From Saxidomus purpurata (Eukaryota > Mollusca > Bivalvia > Venerida > Veneridae): 64,000 nt of DNA. The translations under genes and the position numbers were made by a program. Shown piece by piece: positions 1 through 10,948 of this stretch. The stretch spans positions 37,810,095 to 37,874,094 of the forward strand of contig JAFMSR010000003.1 of assembly GCA_022818135.1 (NCBI GenBank). The letters are read 5' to 3'. Numbering within the stretch: the first letter of the stretch is position 1; each line of letters begins with the position of its first letter. The notes beneath the pieces are model-generated. The model was not told the origin of the DNA. It saw only the letters and a list, made by a program, of their open reading frames with translations, and searched no databases.

Positions 1-149
1 AATACAAAGATAAAATCGTGAAATGTTAGCCAAACTTCTCCTTGTGGAAAATTAATAATTTGTTTCTTTATATACCGTTTTAAAGTAAACACTTCCATAA
101 TAAACATACTGTTGTGGCGTATCCGTCGTATTAAGAAAATATACACGGA

Positions 150-235
150 CACCACAAAACGAATATTCGAATATATTCGAATATGCCAAACCGAATATTC
201 GAATATTGATTTTAGTATTCGTTCCCATCCCTAGA
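150..235 (-). mobile_element. ATTCGAATATTCG-rich transposon end fragment
   Basis: CGAATATTCGAATA occurs three times, followed by GTATTCGTTCCCATCCCT. This resembles the ends of a widespread hAT-like non-autonomous family in aquatic animals (from memory). Only one end is seen; it abuts the large inverted repeat. Confidence 0.4.
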
Positions 236-3098
236 TATAAGAGACCTTTCCTTACTGGTGACATGATATTTTGCGCTTCCAAAAAAAGCAACACATGAAA
301 ACAAATCAAGGCTAATTCCTCAACTGTAAACAAAGAGGACAAGAAGAAAAGAATTGGCGCATGACATTATAGGTGCTGCAAAGATTTTTTTTTTCAATTA
401 CTTTTTTGGTAGCAGGTATTGTATTGTAATAAGGCATTTATATCACACTTAATGTCCTTAAACCTACACTGAATTGAAGTGCAACAATTAAATAATTATC
501 CACTGTAGATTCATTCTTTGAATAAAGATGCATACATGTTCCCCAGTTTTTTGCAACATTGTAGATATATTTTTAATAAATTGTTTCTTATTTGACATCT
601 GAATATTAAACACTGTACTCTAATGAATGTCTTCAGGTAAATAGTCGGCCCAAAAGGATCAGCTTTGAAGTAAATACAATTTCTTTTTATCGATGTAACT
701 CTACACTTTTCAAAATGGATCTTGTTAATTTTGGTTTAGGAATAGGTAACAAGTTACACAACTTGGTGCTACCTTATACAATTCTTGATGATTCTATTTC
801 TTCAACAAGATTCCTTTTAAAATTGGCGTAGTAGCTTTGCTGTAAGTATTCTGATTTGCTAAAAGGTGTCTGAGCAATTGTCACTTAACAGTACAAAAAT
901 ACTTATTCATTTATAGTAGTCTACAGGGAAAGAGCAGTCCCTGACTATGTGCAGAATGAGAAAGTTGGTGTACACATAGACTACTAATTTCATCTCCAAT
1001 TTTCCTTAGATGATCTGATTCACTGTAGTCATCATTTGTTTGTATGTTGTTACACATTACATGAATTCAAGTCTGTCCTGGCAAATATTCTGTGCTATGA
1101 TGGAAAGAGCTTCTGATGGAGTAGGTTCTTGCCCAGACCAGAAAAGCTTTCAATGCTAATTTTCAATGCTACCACTTATATTATTGTGGCCAGATTGAAT
1201 TCTTTTTCGATACTGATAGTTCCATGGTTCAAGCCTTTACTGAAAAAATGTTCGAGGCCATGCTAGTATGGAATAAATTTGATACTTTTCTGCGCTTGTT
1301 TTGTTTTCCTTGATATGTTTTGGACTTTCAGATACCAGTTAAACTATATATCTATTTAATAAAATACATGAAGAGATTAAAAAGTACAAGTTGTCCTATC
1401 TGCTCACAGATTATACACGAGTCCAGTGAATGGGTATATTTCTTGTTGTATCTGGACTCATCATACTCCCAAGTCCTTTCTGAAACATGAGGTATGCCGC
1501 ACACTTCATCGCCTCATGCAGGGCAGACTCAATGACTGAACCACTTCCATAATGCCATTATGCATTAGTGAAATATATGTTGTGTTCAATCATCTAAAAT
1601 ATCTAGATGTATTTTAACATCTATTGCTGACACCTGCTATGAGCAACTATGTGCTATGTGTATGAACATTCTATTCTAGGACAAGAGTAACTTCCTTGTT
1701 CAGGTAAAGACTCAAATTTAAATTTCGATAACACTATTACGAAAATATCTATGAAGTTCCATGATAAAATTTGCATGGAGTATTAACCAACAAAGGACAG
1801 AACTAAATGCCACATTGCACAGTACTAAATTTTAAAATATATCTTCGAGCAAAGGCTTGAATTCATGACAATTTCTTCAATAGATTTAAGCATTGCTTGG
1901 AATCTTTTATGGAGAGGCCTGTGAACTGTTGAAAATTATTTTAATATCTAGGCCTAACTTTTTTGAGCACTGTCTGGAATATTTTCCAAATTAAACAGTT
2001 TTATAGCTTGAACCTGTATCATCAGAAACATTTTCTATCATAGTGCAGAATATTTGCCAGAACAAACTGGAATTTATTTAATGTATAATAATATTCAGAC
2101 AAATGATGATTACAATGAATCCGATCCTTTAAGGAAAATTAACGATGACATGATATGGCCGGAATATTACAAAGTTAATTCAAACCAAAACATCAAGAAT
2201 TGTATTAGGTGGCACCAAATTGCGTAAAAATTTTAACTACAGGTATAACTATACAAAAAAATAACATGTTTTGAAAAGTGTAAAATTACAATAACAAAAA
2301 AGATATTGCATTGATTTCAAAACTAAAACTTTCGAGCCAACCTTTTACCCAAAGACACCACTAGATTTATCAATGACACCCACAAAATGCCAAAATATTG
2401 TTATAATATTTAGCTGTCAAATCAAGAACAATTTACTAGAATATGTCTATAATGTTGCAAAGAACTGAAGAACATGTGTTTTTTATCTTATTGTTTATAG
2501 TACCAGCCGTACTTTGTATTTTGCAAAGGGTGAAACTGCCGAGACTTTTGGGCAAGTTGAAGAGTCTGATACAGATACAATGGATTGCAGGTACTAGACC
2601 CTACAAAAAGACCCCTTGGTTCTTTACATGCCTGGTGTATAGCACCTATACACTCAAGAATACCTCTGGGTTTCTAACCAGTTGATCTCGATATGGTGAA
2701 AATACTGAAAAGCAAGACTGAAATTTCCAGTGTCTAGGCTAGGATTCGAACTGAGGCCTTCAAATTGGTAGTCTAGATCGCTAACCACTGTACCACAGAG
2801 CATCCCTGAAGTAATGTAACTGTAGCATGAAGCACTTTCATGTACTTTTCATAAAAACACACCATTTAATGTAAGTTTATGGGTTATCTAAATGACTCAT
2901 TACAATACATAACCTGACACCAAAAGATAAACAAAAACATGAATTCTTTGCAGCACCTTTAATGCCTCACATCAATTCTTTTCTTGTTGTCCTCTTTGTG
3001 TACAGTCTAGAGAATTGTTTGATTTTTTTCAATGTGTCACTTTTTTTGTAACGCCACATACTAAATCACCAGCAGGTAAAGCTCTCTTTCATATCCAT
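234..3098. repeat. Large imperfect inverted repeat (arms ~1.0 and ~1.25 kb)
   Basis: Left arm about 234-1250 and right arm about 1845-3098 match as reverse complements at many points, e.g. CAAAGAGGACAAGAAGAAAA (331) with its inverse near 2980, TACAATTCTTGATGATT (778) with its inverse near 2190, and GGCAAATATTCTGTGCTATG (1080) with its inverse near 2040. The extra length of the right arm is largely explained by a SINE at 2480-2815. Probably an old foldback or long-TIR element. Confidence 0.75.
2480..2815 (-). mobile_element. tRNA-derived SINE, minus orientation
   Basis: On the minus strand a head reads GTGGTACAGTGGTTAGCGAT (A-box region, about 2797-2778) and CAGTTCGAATCC (B box, 2753-2742). 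It interrupts the right arm of the large inverted repeat, whose matching sequence resumes on both sides. Confidence 0.65.
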
Positions 3099-3470
3099 TA
3101 ACCTATACATATTTCACAATAATGCACCTATTTGATTTTCAGTGTTTGATAAGTAGCTAACATGCAATGTTGTGATAGTAAAAATATTATATCTAGCTAT
3201 CAGTTATATCTAGCTTAGACTCTTACAGGTTAAAAAAAATCTAAAACAGGCGTAATAAATTTTGTCAAAATCAGGTGTTACTTAAGACATCTTACATCAA
3301 TAGACATTACCAAAATTAAATTATCTTATAAAGTTCATAGGAAAAGGAATGACTTTGAAGCCCAACCCAACAACTTTGTAAATTGTTGCTTCTTTGTATG
3401 GTTTCATTTTAAAGAGTATCACCAAAAATAACCTGAACAGTAGCTAACTGAAACACCAACTATTTGCAAT
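3099..3470. other. No feature seen
   Basis: AT-rich sequence between the large inverted repeat and the TA-flanked element. No repeat partner or coding signal was recognised. Confidence 0.5.
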
Positions 3471-4136
3471 TACAGTCAAACTTGTGAACAACGGCCGGTC
3501 AAGGGAAACCATGAAAACGGCCGTTGTTCACATGTGACCTTTGTTCGGAGGTGTGGGCAATTGATATATTTTCATCATACTAAACATTGTTTATCAAGTT
3601 TCATCATCACTTGTCAGATAAACATGCTATAAGCATTAACCGAATAACGATTTATCCGAATTTCGTGCATATGGTTTAATTTTGCAAACGGTCGCACATG
3701 ACAAATCAAATACAAAAAGATTTTGCATCGGATCTACAATGGCAGAATTTAGTTAATCGGCCTTAAAGCGCTTTAATAAGCCAGAAACTGTGACGCTGAT
3801 CACTTTTTCGAAACGATCATTTAATTAACGTGGATTACGCCCCTTTGCCGCTGTTTGATTTTATTGCCGATTGTGAATAAAATACAACGGCTAATTTACG
3901 AGATTAAAGTGTGTGTTTTCCAGTTTGATTGTAATAAATCAAACAATTTACTAAACGTGAATGCGTTAATTAGCTGAAATAAACGATTATTATTTAGTTG
4001 CTCAAACAATGAAAACTGCGACTCCAAACTGCGAAGATGTTCTGCATCAAATAAACAATCAAGCAATTTTGGCAATTATCGGACAGTTTAAACGGATTAA
4101 TTTTACGTGTGAAGGTGACAATTAAATGTTAGTACT

Positions 4137-5489
4137 TCTTTTCATCACCAAAAGCATCTTTGATTATTGTGCCCGTCATTTGAGGTGCAAACAACTTTAC
4201 CAGAAAACAAGAGCTGTCCCTCCCAAGTGACGAATGCCCCCGAAAGAGGTGCCTCACAGTCTGTGTCCTCTCCATGTGCTCAATAAATGTGCTATGTAAT
4301 TTTAAAATCCTTCCATGCATGACAGAGTAATCATGCATACAGTATTCCATTACTTTAAACACTAAGTGTGACCTTGACCTTTGAGGTAGGGACTTGGGTC
4401 TTGCACGCGACACGTCCGCTTGATGTGCTAGACATTTGTGCACAGTTATTTTAAAATCCTTCAAAGCATAATAAAGTTATAGTCCGGACACAAATGTATG
4501 CATATATACAGGATTCCATTACCTATAAACTCTAAGTGTGACCTTGACCTTTGTGGTAGGGATGTGGGTCATGCACGCGACACGTCGTCTTGATGTGCTA
4601 GACATTTGTGCCAAATTATTTTAAAATCCTTCAAGGCATGACAAAGTTACAGTCCGGACACGAATGTGTGCATATATGCTTATATAGAGGAATCCATTAC
4701 CTTCAAACTCTAAGTATGACCTTGACCTTTGAGCTAGGGACGTGGGTCTTGCACGCGACACGTCGTCTTGATGTGCTAGACATTTGTGCCAAGTTATTTT
4801 AAAATCCTTCAAGGTATGACAAAGTTACAGTCCGGACACGAATGTGTGCATATATGCTTATATAGAGGAATCCATTACCTTCAAACTCTAAGTATGACCT
4901 TGACCTTTGAGCTAGGGACGTGGGTCTTGCATGCGACACGTCGTCTTGATGTGCTAGACATTTGTGCCAAGTTATTTTAAAATCCTTCAATGCATGACAA
5001 AGTTACAGTCCGGACACGAATGTGTGCATATATGCTTATATGGAGGAATCCATTACCTTCAAACTCTAAGTATGACCTTGACCTTTGAGCTAGGGACGTG
5101 GGTCTTGCACGCGACACGTCGTCTTGATGTGCTAGACATGTGTACCTAGTTATTTTAAAATCCTTCAATGCATGACAAAGTTACAGTCCGGACACGAATG
5201 TGTGCATATATAGAGGATTCCATAACCTTCATACTCCAAGTGTGACCTTCACCTTTGAGGTAGGGATGTGGGTCTTGCACGCGACACGTCGTCTTGATGT
5301 GCTAGACATGTGTGCCAAGTTATTTTAAAATCCTTCAATGCATGACAAAGTTACAGTCCGGACACGAATTTGTAAGTGGGGACGCACGGACGGACGGACA
5401 GACGGACAGACGGACGGACGGACAGACGGTCAGACGGACAGACGGACAGACGGTGCGATTTTAATATGCCACCCTTCGGGGGCATAAAA
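4137..5489 (+). repeat. 178-bp tandem satellite array
   Basis: About seven units of 178 bp. The best three (near 4608, 4786 and 4964) are nearly identical and contain GTTACAGTCCGGACACGAATG, ATGACCTTGACCTTTGAG and CGACACGTCGTCTTGATGTG. The left end carries GAATGCCCCCGAAAG (4222-4236) and the right end its inverse CCTTCGGGGGCAT (5472-5485). A simple (ACGGACGG)n run occupies 5384-5455. Relatives lie at 43600-43972, 48151-49065 and 55433-56190. Confidence 0.93.
5384..5455 (+). repeat. (ACGGACGG/ACAG)n simple repeat
   Basis: A run of GGACGGAC and GACAGACG units near the right end of the 178-bp array. A purer, shorter version occurs at the end of another dispersed repeat (34535-34570). Confidence 0.9.
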
Positions 5490-5730
5490 ATGCTCTGATT
5501 CAGCCCGCTGTAAAAATTTCAGTGGCCGTTGTTCGCATCACGGACCCGATGACGGGAAGCTTTTTTACTGGCCGCTGACCGCGGACGGCAGGTGGCCGCT
5601 ATTTCCGGCCCTTTTTAGAGCAAATTTGGACGGGGGGAATTCAGACTGGCCGTTGTCCGCAGGTGGCCGCTAGTAACAGGTGGCCGTAAGCACAAGTTTG
5701 ACTGTATGTTGATGATCTAATTCATAACTT

Positions 5731-5930
5731 GGAGGGGAGCGGTGGTGCAGAGGTTAAGGTGTCGGCCGCTCATTGTGGAGGTTGCGGGTTCGAGCCCCAC
5801 TTGGGTCACGACCGCACTTCCTCATATGACAACGGTACTGGATTTTCCAGGAAGCGGACTCGAGAGTGACTCGATAAGCTACAAGCTTTCTTCACAATCG
5901 AGCTAAAATAAATTAATATAAATTCATGAC
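5731..5930 (+). mobile_element. tRNA-derived SINE
   Basis: A-box-like GTGGTGCAGAGGTTAAG at 5742 and a perfect B box GGTTCGAGCCC at 5787-5797 in correct spacing, followed by a body without tRNA folding and an AT-rich tail. It is not a functional tRNA gene: the 3' half lacks an acceptor stem. Confidence 0.75.
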
Positions 5931-6490
5931 TTCATTAAACGTTAATAATGATGTCATACATCTCACACTATATATAGATATGCCAGCAACTATTATTCCA
6001 AATTTAATTAGACATACTTTGTGATTGTATTTTAGATTTTCATTTGACATGGCCAAATTGCTATTTACTTTTAAGACTGTCTTGTTTCTTCAGACAAACC
6101 AAGAAAATGTAACTATTGAATTTTCTAATTTATTAAAATGAAGCAAAACAATATGCTGTAATTTGATGTAGTCTTGAAGCCTTTCGCTCTACAACCAATA
6201 ATTATCTATACTGAGTTTATACACAAAACATAAATAGTATTTCGTGGTAAAGTTTCAATACAATTAAATGAACAAGAGCTTCAGATGACAGCACACTCGA
6301 CTATTCAAAACACTTTGATAGTAAATTGAAAACATTTCTATCGTAACGGCTTTGAACTATTAAAACTAAATTCATATATTAAGTCTATGGTCATTTCTTA
6401 CTATCAAGTCTGATACCTGTCAACAATTTCTTGTTGTTTCAAATGAATCAATGATTACTGAGGTATGATCACAACATAGCTACATAAATT
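5931..6490. other. No repeat seen; possible 3' UTR of a minus-strand gene
   Basis: Unique AT-rich sequence downstream (on the minus strand) of the candidate terminal exon. A minus-strand AATAAA (TTTATT at 6128) would fit a ~370-nt 3' UTR. Confidence 0.3.
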
Positions 6491-6500
6491 CAGTCAAAAG

Positions 6501-6681
6501 TTATCTAATCTGACCTTCATCTTCTGCATTGGCCCCACATTGGAAAGATGAGCATTTTTCTGACTCCCACCTGGTGACCCAGTCTGCTACAACTGGTAGA
6601 GAAGAAATGATACAATCTTCCAAACCCGCAAACATGTCTTTATACTTGCTCAAGACCTGCATCTTACTTCCAAGGCCTCCC
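6501..6681 (-). CDS. Candidate terminal exon of an unrecognised minus-strand gene
   Basis: On the minus strand an acceptor (TTGTTTGCAG|G, at 6682) opens 60 codons to a TAA at 6501-6503: GLGSKMQVLSKYKDMFAGLE, then LPVVADWVTRWESEK and GANAEDEGQIR-stop. The composition is that of a normal protein, not repeat translation. It needs two nucleotides from the preceding exon, which the candidate exon at 9064-9206 supplies. I recognise no family. A TTTATT at 6128 could be the minus-strand polyadenylation signal. Confidence 0.5.
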
Positions 6682-6864
6682 CTGCAAACAATTATGAAAA
6701 CATATGGCTGTACTGGCTGGCTACAGAAAATGCAAATACCGTATTTAACCAATATCTAGTTACAGAAACAGTACAGGATACAATTTTTCTTCCTGGACAA
6801 TATTACTGAGATATAATGTCACAGCATTAGGAACTAGAAATATAAAATTGTGTCTGATTATGGC

Positions 6865-6925
6865 TGTAAGAATCGAGTCAATAATGTCTATCACTGTATG
6901 CATCGAGTCAATAATGTCTATCAGT
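6865..6925 (+). repeat. Short tandem duplication (~30 bp x 2)
   Basis: ATCGAGTCAATAATGTCTATCA occurs at 6873 and again at 6903, separated by CTGTATGC. No function suggested. Confidence 0.85.
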
Positions 6926-7499
6926 TTGTAGAAGGCAGTTTACTTTGTTATCTATTTAATATGAATAAAATACTGGAAATAAAAAATCTTTAAGTGAAAT
7001 ACTTGCTTTCCTTAATTACTTATAAAGGATTGCCTTCAAAGTCTCTGTGAGGCCCATTTAAAAGAGTGTTATTGAGGGAATGAAATTAGGAAATTAAATG
7101 GGACTTACCTAGTAAGGTGAAGATTAGTTAAAATTTCATTGACAGCAATCTCCTTAAGTGCTCACACAATGTCAACTCACACTTGGCACTTACTTCTTAT
7201 TTTGAACTTCAATACAGCTGTTGTCTGCGTAGTGTTACATTGAAGGTGTGAACTGTCCTGCAGAGAGAGATAACATTTTACTAAAGAGTGACGACACTGG
7301 TTTAGTACCAGAATGGCCCACTACCAGAATGACCCAGTCAAGAACAACCTGCTTTTAAGTCCAGAATGGCCAACTTCTAAATATAACCTTCTAATATTTC
7401 TCTCTTTATATTTATATGTTTAAGTCAGGACCGTTCTGGTGATATATAGTCCGTTCTGAAAGTGGGCCATTCTGGACTTACATTCTAGCATAAAATGTG

Positions 7500-7780
7500 C
7501 TGTTTTTGCCCATTTTGCCGGTGTTTTAACAGGAGAAAAAACGTGTGTTAACGGGGACATTCACGCGCCGTTATAACCCGTTTTCATTTATGCGCAGCAC
7601 AGGGCCATTGTAAACAATGGACCTGTCTCCCAAGTCTTACATCATGTACGGCGTCAACAGTGCCGGGCTTAAAAAGTGCTGGTGACGTCATAAATATGAC
7701 GTAAACAACACGGACATTGTCCCGCGCATTATTGAACGTCGTACCAGTAAGAGCGTTTCATTTTTATTTTTATGATTTTC
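7500..7780. promoter_or_regulatory. GC-richer patch with a CRE palindrome
   Basis: A local patch with several CG dinucleotides (CACGCGCCG, CCCGCGC) contains the perfect CRE TGACGTCA at 7683-7690 and a half-site variant TGACGTAA at 7697-7704. It lies between two candidate minus-strand exons. No start codon or first exon can be attached to it, so a promoter is only a possibility. Confidence 0.25.
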
Positions 7781-7979
7781 TATGTTATTTATGCTAGAAT
7801 AGAGCTAACGAACGTTTTTTCGTGTTACAACACCTGCAGAAACCCTCGGGATATGTTGGTTAATTAATGAAGTTAATGTGAATATCAGCAACAGAAATAA
7901 GTGCCACACAAACTCGCCATTACTAACCTAGATCAATTGTCTTTAATAGGAAAAATGTGACATGAATCTCTCTCAAACT

Positions 7980-9000
7980 GGTCTGTAGTGCAGCTCGAAG
8001 GACTATATCACACTTCTGTTTAAAGGTAAAAAATAGACACACAAGACCATGTGCCAACTGCAACTTCCTCATACATTGAAAGAATTTCAGTTGACTTGGC
8101 ACAGCTGCATGTATACCACAATGTAGTGCAGCTCAAAGGACAATGTCACACTTCAAGTTTAAACGTAAACTAGATGCCCATGTGCAACATGTCGAGCCCG
8201 CCTGCTAAAGGACTAACTCCTTACCAAATAGAGGTAGGTCAAAGTACACCTACATATTGGATGTAACATGCATGTTGAACCACAGAAGGTGGTCTCAATT
8301 TTTCTCTATGGCCAGCAATAAAAAAGTAACAATACAAGCTATTTATAGTAACAACAAAGGAAAGTAATTCTAAAAACAAGGGTAGCTCATTATGGTGAAC
8401 ATTTGTGCCAAATTCTTTAAGAATCCCTTGATGGACAGATAAGTTACAGCCCGGACAAACTAAACTGGGACATACGCACGGATGCACATACACCAAACCG
8501 CCATTTGCACAACTATATTGAGCTTAACGCAAACGGGGTCGACAAAAATAGATACACAAGATCATGAGCTAACTGTTACATCCTCATGCGTTGAAGGATT
8601 TTGAATTGACTAGGCAAAGCTGCATGCATACCACCATGGGACAATTGGGAACAGACAACCAGATGAAATGTGACAATCAGGTGATGTAACAAGATGATCA
8701 TCTACAATTCATGATAAGAAGATGCTTAATTCCTGATAATATAACTTATAATGTGCATTAGAACAGAGTTCTGTAAACAATCTGTCCACTGTACCAAGTC
8801 AATTTTCTCTCTATGAGGAAGTTACAGTCTAGACAAAGACTCATGTGTCTATTTTTACTTTACTTTCTAAGTGTGATCTTGACCTTTGAGTTACGAACCT
8901 GTGTCTTGCACACAACACACTGCCAAATTCATGACAAAGTTACAACCTGGATAAGCTTATCCCGGCAGATGCACACACAGTAAACTCCCAAACTGACAAC
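7980..9000. repeat. Degenerate 178-bp-family and related repeats
   Basis: GTAGTGCAGCTCGAAGGAC and GTAGTGCAGCTCAAAGGAC (about 7988 and 8122) are two units about 135 bp apart, and a related stretch runs at 8545-8640. TTACAGCCCGGACAAAC (8443) and GTGTGATCTTGACCTTTGAG (8870) resemble the 178-bp family. Heavily decayed. Confidence 0.6.
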
Positions 9001-9063
9001 AGTTATTATGTTGACTAATTGCCAGCAGGCTGGACAAAATTGTTCACTGTTTTAATAGCTTAC

Positions 9064-9206
9064 CTTCTCAAGGGAGTGTTGTGCATGTTGTTTTTGGAAG
9101 GTGTGGCAGGAGCAAATAACAATGGTGTCCCTCATGATTGAAAACTGAAATTCTTTGGTGAATGGTACAGATGAGTATTCACATCTTCAAGAATTTTTCC
9201 ATTTAC
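9064..9206 (-). CDS. Candidate minus-strand exon with one in-frame TGA
   Basis: A strong acceptor (long T-rich tract, TTTTCAG|GTA at 9206) and a consensus donor (AAG|GTAAGC at 9064) bound 143 bp. The phase that matches the next exon (6501-6681) reads VNGKILEDVNTHLYHSPKNF, SFQS, then TGA (9132-9134), then TPLLFAPATPSKNN and MHNTPLR. The frame is open on both sides of the stop. A CGA-to-TGA change, a sequencing error, or a decaying gene would all explain it. The product is unrecognised. Confidence 0.42.
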
Positions 9207-9424
9207 CTGAAAAGAAAATAAAACAAAAAAAACTTAGTGGGCAGCTTTATTTGCAGTCCAATGAAAAAGGAACTTTACATATACATTCCTTTTCATTTGA
9301 AGGCAAATAAAGCTGCTCACTAAGTATTAATATGAACTATTCCTATCACTCTTCCTGACTTCTTACTTTCAGAGGTTAAAACTGTCTTAGGTTACTGCCT
9401 TTGAGAGTCAGTTACCCTTAATGT

Positions 9425-9560
9425 TTAGTGACACAACAGTAGGGCATTCACCTCAGAATCGGAGGGTCCTGAGTTTGATCCCCACCAATGCTGGTAGTGT
9501 CCTTAAGCAAGGCACAGATATTTCCCTATTGCCTAACTCTCTTCAATATTGATTCCATTT
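9425..9560 (+). mobile_element. tRNA-derived SINE-like segment (left arm)
   Basis: ACAGTAGGGCATTCACCT followed by GGGTCCTGAGTTTGATCCCC resembles the A-box and B-box layout of a tRNA-derived SINE head. The inverse copy lies at about 10770-10900 in the other arm, so this is part of the duplicated arm and not an independent insertion. Confidence 0.55.
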
Positions 9561-10184
9561 TGAGTGAACTAAGAATTATATGCACTACTCCTTCATTCTC
9601 CCTGTCTTCTTACGTTCGTAGAATAGACTAAATTAAATATTGTACTCAGACAGCAATTGTTCCATACCGATTTAACTATGCATGTCTTGTTAAGACATCA
9701 AGATTTGGAAATCTGTATAAAAAAGTGAAGTGCAACACCCACAAGGAACCAGACCCACACACAGAAGAGTAAATCATCCAACCATGAGAAATGGCTGTGA
9801 ACGAATGACACACTTTGGCTTTGGCATCAACTAAACGAAGGCACTGCTTTCTGAAGTGCATCGAGTAAATACCATCACATACTAAAGTAAAAGGTGGAAT
9901 CTGTTTCTTTTACCTAAGTATGGAATAATCGGACAAAGCTTAACTACACTACCTCCAAATAGAATCCATCCCTACCAGCCAAGGGATTCAGGTGCTATTC
10001 CAACACAACACTTCTTACCCACACATCGGCACTAGGATGCAACACAATTCCTTCCGATGACGGGGACAAAAACGGTTTAAGCGACACGGGTTGCATATCG
10101 TGCCATACCGCTCCTCGCCCTACAGAAGTACCCCCGTTATTGATCAATTGATTGTTGCAATTGATAGGTCTTGAAGCTGAAATC

Positions 10185-10462
10185 TATGGCAGACGAGTGA
10201 GACGTAGCTCGCGCGACACGCCAACACGCTCCCCCAGGACTGAGCATGGGGTGCGATGACTTGCGATGTTCTTTGCTTGAGGTGATGTCATAGGAGTTTC
10301 TGAAGTCCATGCCAACACACTCTCCTGCATATGAGTATGTGATGTGATGTGAGGAGAGGCTGTAGTCTACGGCGGACGAGCGAGACGTAGCTCGCGCGAC
10401 ACGCCAACACAATCCCCCGTGACTGGGCACGGGGTTTGATGACTTGTGATGGTCTTTGCTTG
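10185..10462. repeat. Direct repeat in the foldback loop
   Basis: Two copies (about 10185-10283 and 10371-10462) share GAGACGTAGCTCGCGCGACA, CGCCAACAC and a GGGG...GATGACTTG tail. They are 186 bp apart and more GC-rich than their surroundings. The second copy runs into the right arm of the foldback. Confidence 0.8.
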
Positions 10463-10948
10463 TTGCACTTCAGACAGCAGTGCCTTCATTTAGTTGATAC
10501 CAAAGCAGCAGTGTGTCATTCGTCCGCAGCCATTTCTCATGGTTGGATGATTTACTCTTCTGTGTGTGGGTCTGGTTCCTTGTGGGTGTTGCACTTTACT
10601 TTTAAATACAGATTTCCAAATCTTAATGTCTTAACAAAACATGCTTAATCAAATTAGTATGAAACAATTGCTGTCCCAGTGCAACATTTAGTTTAGTCTA
10701 TTCTATGAAAGTAAAAAGCAAGGAAGAGTGATAGGAGTAGTGCATATAATTCTTAGTTCACTCAAAATGGAATCAGCATTGAAGAGAGTTAAGCAATAGG
10801 GAAATATCTGTGCCTTGCTTAAGGACACTACCAGCAAGGGCAGGGATCAAACCTTGGATCCTCCGATCCTGAGGTGAATGCCCTACTATTGTGTCACTAA
10901 ACATTTAGGGTAACTGACACTCAAAGGCAGTAACCTAAGACAGTTTTA

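Larger units (their letters stand above)
3473..5704. mobile_element. pogo/Tigger-like TIR element with TA duplication, carrying a 178-bp satellite
   Basis: It starts CAGTCAAACTTGTG (3473) and ends with the inverse CACAAGTTTGACTG (5691-5704). Both ends are flanked by TA (3471-3472, 5705-5706), as in the Tc1/mariner superfamily; CAGTCAAAC resembles pogo/Tigger termini. Subterminal GGCCGTTGTTC-type motifs recur at both ends (3514-3530; 5518-5530; 5648-5660). No transposase frame is present, so it is non-autonomous. Positions 4137-5489 are the 178-bp array. Confidence 0.75.
9377..10948. mobile_element. Foldback element with two ~504-bp inverted arms
   Basis: Positions 9377-9880 and 10445-10948 are reverse complements at high identity, with arms of equal length and a 564-bp loop. 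Each arm carries a mirrored SINE-like segment and a mirrored short frame (SHGWMIYSSVCGSGSLWVLH). The loop holds a direct repeat of about 90-100 bp. No transposase frame is visible. Confidence 0.85.

Noticed and set aside
5742..5800. tRNA gene
   Set aside because: A and B boxes are present, but the acceptor and anticodon stems do not fold and a SINE body follows.
8239..8496. 85-codon minus-strand frame
   Set aside because: It lies in decayed dispersed repeat sequence and has no domain.
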